DNA from: Blastocatellia bacterium
GTDB taxonomy: Bacteria; Acidobacteriota; Blastocatellia; Pyrinomonadales; Pyrinomonadaceae
Length of the DNA stretch: 8,794 bases
NCBI GenBank assembly: GCA_013695495.1
Contig: JACDAK010000329.1
Span: 1-8,794 of the forward strand
Direction: 5' to 3'
The notes under the pieces: generated by a model
What the model was told of the DNA's origin: nothing
The model's input: only the letters and a program-made list of their open reading frames with translations
Databases searched by the model: none
Program-made: the position numbers and the translations under genes
Part shown: piece by piece, positions 6,689 through 8,794 of the stretch
Layout of the letters: every line of letters starts with the position of its first letter
How positions within the stretch are numbered: the first letter of the stretch is position 1

Positions 6689-7834
6689 CTAATCTAGTTC
6701 TTCGATTATCGTACGCTGACGCAGTTCGCGAGTGGCCTTGCGAAAGCCCATCGAACGCGAATCGTGGATCGCAACGTTGGATTCGTGATCTTCTTTCTCT
6801 TCCCACAACCGGCCAAAGATCATCTTGCCCGCGGTCGTCTGCAGAACGCTGGTTACGGCGATGTCGGCGGTTTTGCCGATCAGCCGCCGGGCGTTGTCCA
6901 CGACCACCATCGTTCCGTCGTCGAGATATGCGACGCCCTGATTGTATTCCTTGCCCTCTTTCAGCACGAAGACTCGCATCGCCTCGCCGGGCAGAACGAC
7001 GGGCTTCAACGCATTCGCCAGCTCGTTAATATTGAGTACGGCGACCCCGCGAAGCTGCGCGACCTTGTTCAGATTGAAATCGTTCGTGACGATGACAGCG
7101 TCCAGCTCTTTGCCCAGCTCGATCAGCTTGAGATCGACTTCCTTTACAGCGGGAAAATCGGTCTCGACTATCTGAATATCGAGCTTGCTGTTGTTGCGTA
7201 GCCGCTGAAGCATATCGAGCCCGCGTCGGCCCCTCTGCCGCTTCGACGAATCGGCAGAGTCGGCGACCTGTTGAAGTTCGGTCAGGATAAAGTTCGGGAT
7301 GATCAGGCTGCCGCTGAGGAATCCCGTCTCGGCAACGTCTGCTATGCGGCCGTCAATGATCACGGACGTATCGAGGATCTTGTAATCGGGCTTAGCGCTT
7401 TTGTCGCTGAAAATGCCGCCGAGCGCCGAGAGGTCGAGATAGTCACCTTTCGCGGCGCCGACCATCAGGCCGATGTAACCCATGAAAAAGGCGAGAGCGA
7501 TAGTGAGAAAGACCTTCATTTCGCCCGGAACTGTATTGATGTCCTGAGCGCTGATGAGCATACCGATGAGGTAAGCCCCGACGATACCTAATATCGAACC
7601 GATCGCCGCGCCGATGAGCGTGCGGAGATTGGCCATGCGCGCCCGCATTTCAAAGGCAATTATCAAAACGCCGACGATCCCGCCAAACACCGTCGAGAAA
7701 AGCTTGCGCGGTCCTGCTTCAACTCCGAAAAACTCGTCCAACTGGCTCGCCGTGCCCAGCGGATTCAGCAGAAATCCAACTAGCCCTAGTAGAACAATAA
7801 AACCTATTCGGATTGTGAGGATGTCCCACTTCAT
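6689..7834 (-). CDS. YacL-like membrane protein with PIN and TRAM domains
   Basis: This 381-residue protein matches the YacL family: about four N-terminal membrane helices (about 8-24, 46-62, 72-94, 107-127), a PIN nuclease domain (about 151-275) and a TRAM RNA-binding domain (about 281-342). PIN-domain acidic residues are visible in ILDTSVIIDGR (D155), TELQQ (E186) and VTNDFN (D252), with a further D234 in KEVDLKL, so the metal site seems intact. The TRAM region begins LPGEAMRVFVL and ends at about GKMIFGRL. A charged tail of roughly 37 residues follows (EEKEDH... to TIIEELD), which seems longer than the Bacillus protein. The family is presumed to be a membrane-tethered RNase; its biological role is poorly defined. 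In Firmicutes yacL sits just before ispD-ispF, exactly as here. It is probably the first gene of the yacL-like/ispD/ispF transcript, with -10 elements just upstream. Confidence 0.92.
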   Translation of the reverse strand: MKWDILTIRIGFIVLLGLVGFLLNPLGTASQLDEFFGVEAGPRKLFSTVFGGIVGVLIIAFEMRARMANLRTLIGAAIGSILGIVGAYLIGMLISAQDINTVPGEMKVFLTIALAFFMGYIGLMVGAAKGDYLDLSALGGIFSDKSAKPDYKILDTSVIIDGRIADVAETGFLSGSLIIPNFILTELQQVADSADSSKRQRGRRGLDMLQRLRNNSKLDIQIVETDFPAVKEVDLKLIELGKELDAVIVTNDFNLNKVAQLRGVAVLNINELANALKPVVLPGEAMRVFVLKEGKEYNQGVAYLDDGTMVVVDNARRLIGKTADIAVTSVLQTTAGKMIFGRLWEEKEDHESNVAIHDSRSMGFRKATRELRQRTIIEELD

Positions 7835-7841
7835 CGATGAA

Positions 7842-7861
7842 ATTCTATCACGATTATTATA
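7842..7861 (-). promoter_or_regulatory. Candidate promoter(s) of the yacL-like/ispD/ispF operon
   Basis: Two overlapping -10 candidates precede the PIN-TRAM ATG (7834). One is an exact TATAAT at 7861-7856. The other is an extended form, TG-A-TAGAAT, with the hexamer at 7847-7842. The second would start transcription about seven bases later, at or next to the ATG, giving a leaderless message. No good -35 box is present at the usual distance for either, only T-rich DNA. There is no Shine-Dalgarno sequence. Confidence 0.5.
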
Positions 7862-7898
7862 AGGGAAAAAATCGTTCTATTAATCAGCCTAACGAACT

Positions 7899-8525
7899 TC
7901 AGCTCACGTATAACACTTGTCCGTTCAATGCTTTCGACTCGGAAGACAGCAGAAAAACCACAACGCTTGCTGCGTCTTTTGGCGACAGAGCATTCTCTGC
8001 CCGAACAAGGCTGCCCACTTCAGCGGCAAAGTTCGTCCGAGACACTACACAATTCACCTTGAAATTCGGCCCCAAAGTTTCCGCGAAACTTCGAGTTTCT
8101 TCAGTGAGAGGGTCTTCAGCCTCGGCGTCGCTGAAGTTGCTAATGAAATTTACGATCCGCGCCTTCGGACGCTCCTTCATCAGAGGCACTGCCCGCTCCA
8201 TGATCTTAGAAAAGGTTGAACCTACGCCGATCTCCAGACAATTAACCAGCAGATCGAGCCGACCGAAACGCTCCTCGACCGGGTCGATCAAAGAGCTTCC
8301 ACGTTCATTTGTCGAGATATCACCCACCGTTACACCCGCGAGCGTTCCGAGCGACATCATCTCTTCGAGGCCGGTTCGTTGAATGTCTTCGCTGTCGCGT
8401 ACACCAACGGTTACGAATGCCCCGAGCAACGCGAGCTGCAGCGCAACTGCCTTACCGACAGGGTCGGCCCCGTCAGTAACTAACGCAACTTTTTCGGCGA
8501 ACTGGTGGACTGTATGAGTGACCAT
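7899..8525 (-). CDS. Degenerate short-chain dehydrogenase/reductase (SDR) fold protein, probably not catalytic
   Basis: The protein (208 residues from ATG at 8525; a TTG one codon upstream is less likely) is recognisable as an SDR by KVALVTDGADPVGKAVALQLA near the start, FGRLDLLVN in the middle, RIVNFISN, and FKVNCVVS plus a VVFLLSSESKALNGQVLYV end. Key elements are broken. The NAD(P) loop TGxxxGxG reads TDGADPVG, with two of three glycines lost. NNAG reads NCLE. The distance from that motif to IVNF is about half the usual. The YxxxK catalytic pair is missing altogether, since TEETRSFAETL follows the serine region. Family SDRs are about 250 residues, so two internal in-frame losses fit. The frame is intact with ordinary codon use, which argues for a kept pseudoenzyme rather than a decaying gene. 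Its role is unknown. It lies between divergent radA and the yacL-like gene, 64 bases upstream of the latter and on the same strand. Confidence 0.8.
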   Translation of the reverse strand: MVTHTVHQFAEKVALVTDGADPVGKAVALQLALLGAFVTVGVRDSEDIQRTGLEEMMSLGTLAGVTVGDISTNERGSSLIDPVEERFGRLDLLVNCLEIGVGSTFSKIMERAVPLMKERPKARIVNFISNFSDAEAEDPLTEETRSFAETLGPNFKVNCVVSRTNFAAEVGSLVRAENALSPKDAASVVVFLLSSESKALNGQVLYVS

Positions 8526-8528
8526 CAA

Positions 8529-8609
8529 GATGATTTTGACATAACGTTTGCTGCCAGCACATCGCGACTCCGACTTTGCATCGTTTATCGTGTAAAATCG
8601 TCACTCTAT
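8529..8609. promoter_or_regulatory. Divergent promoter region between the SDR gene and radA
   Basis: These 81 bases must carry the start signals for radA (+) and the SDR gene (-). For radA, TAAAAT at 8593-8598 is a good -10 element ending 11 bases before the ATG, so the leader would be only a few bases. For the SDR gene, CAAAAT (minus strand, 8538-8533) ends seven bases before the ATG, a weak -10 at leaderless distance. Neither has a clear -35 box or Shine-Dalgarno site. A TTGACA at 8536-8541 (+) has no matching -10. Confidence 0.4.
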
Positions 8610-8794
8610 ATGGCGAAACAACCGGCGACGATCTTTGTTTGTCAGAACTGCGGCGGACAATCGCGCAAATGGCTCGGCCAGTGCCCTGACTGTCACGAAT
8701 GGAACTCGCTTGTCGAAGAACGCTTTCGCCCGGCGGTGCAGGCTGCGGGTGCGGCTACGGGTTTTAGCGGGCGGTCTTACGTATCGAAGCCCGT
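8610..8794 (+). CDS. radA: DNA repair protein RadA/Sms (N-terminal part)
   Basis: The gene starts at ATG 8610 and runs off the right edge after 61 codons. The visible part is the N-terminal zinc-finger of RadA: VCQNCGGQSRKWLGQCPDC, with the four cysteines C11, C14, C25 and C28 (CxxC-x10-CxxC), followed by HEWNSLVEE, a nearly invariant RadA sequence. RadA is a RecA-like ATPase and branch-migration helicase in homologous recombination; its Walker motifs, KNRFG motif and Lon-like domain would lie beyond the window. It is divergent from the SDR gene. The neighbourhood recalls the Firmicutes order radA-disA-yacL-ispD-ispF, but the strand is inverted and disA is not seen between radA and the yacL-like gene. 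Confidence 0.96.
   Translation, partial: MAKQPATIFVCQNCGGQSRKWLGQCPDCHEWNSLVEERFRPAVQAAGAATGFSGRSYVSKP

Noticed and set aside
7866..7895. Possible terminator after the SDR gene: TCGTT / AACGA stem followed by six T's on the minus strand
   Set aside because: The stem is only five pairs, A/T-containing, with a 14-base loop; it is too weak to call and it overlaps the promoter region of the PIN-TRAM gene.
7837..8382. Plus-strand frame of 181 codons opposite the SDR gene
   Set aside because: The product is Ser/Arg-rich and low in complexity, a typical antisense shadow of an SDR gene, with no ribosome binding site.
1..8794. CRISPR array, transposase, tRNA/rRNA, phage or defence system
   Set aside because: I scanned both strands by eye and found no regularly spaced repeats, no transposase or integrase motifs, no tRNA-like cloverleaf and no defence-type gene set.

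Overview
The window is a piece of bacterial chromosome with tightly packed genes and no mobile element, tRNA, rRNA or CRISPR array that I could find. The gene set points to Acidobacteriota (Blastocatellia-like) as the most likely source. The reasons are the particular IspF C-terminal motif, the YacL-type PIN-TRAM protein linked to ispD-ispF and radA, and a BMP/nucleoside ABC system joined to a pyrimidine nucleoside phosphorylase. This assignment is an inference from protein style and synteny, not from a database match.

Layout. Positions 1-341 (+) hold the C-terminal end of a PLP-dependent class I/II aminotransferase. Positions 342-615 have no clear gene except a weak 40-residue hydrophobic ORF on the minus strand. 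Positions 616-1506 (-) hold an AT-richer open frame that encodes the C-terminal two thirds or so of a PIG-V-like, membrane-embedded mannosyltransferase. Its N-terminal catalytic part is missing, so it is probably a remnant. Positions 1558-5429 (-) form a nucleoside salvage operon read in the order pyrimidine nucleoside phosphorylase, BMP-family substrate-binding lipoprotein, duplicated ABC ATPase. The two permease genes that normally complete such a transporter are absent, and the ATPase is followed directly by the truncated PIG-V frame. Positions 5505-7834 (-) form an isoprenoid-linked cluster in the order YacL-like PIN-TRAM membrane protein, ispD, ispF, closed by a convincing intrinsic terminator at 5438-5479. 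Positions 7899-8525 (-) hold a degenerate short-chain dehydrogenase that has lost its catalytic residues. Positions 8610-8794 (+) hold the divergent start of radA.

Functionally, the phosphorylase operon would bind nucleosides outside the membrane and cleave pyrimidine nucleosides to base plus (deoxy)ribose-1-phosphate inside the cell. IspD and IspF carry out two steps of the MEP pathway to IPP/DMAPP. radA and the YacL-like gene echo the Firmicutes radA-disA-yacL-ispD-ispF neighbourhood, but here the SDR pseudoenzyme lies between radA and the yacL-like gene and no disA is seen.

The points most worth a second look are the broken junction at about 1486-1557, the terminator hairpin immediately before the phosphorylase start codon, the SDR-fold protein without an active site, and the leaderless-looking starts of the first genes of transcripts. 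I did not find clear evidence of a wholly new multi-gene system.
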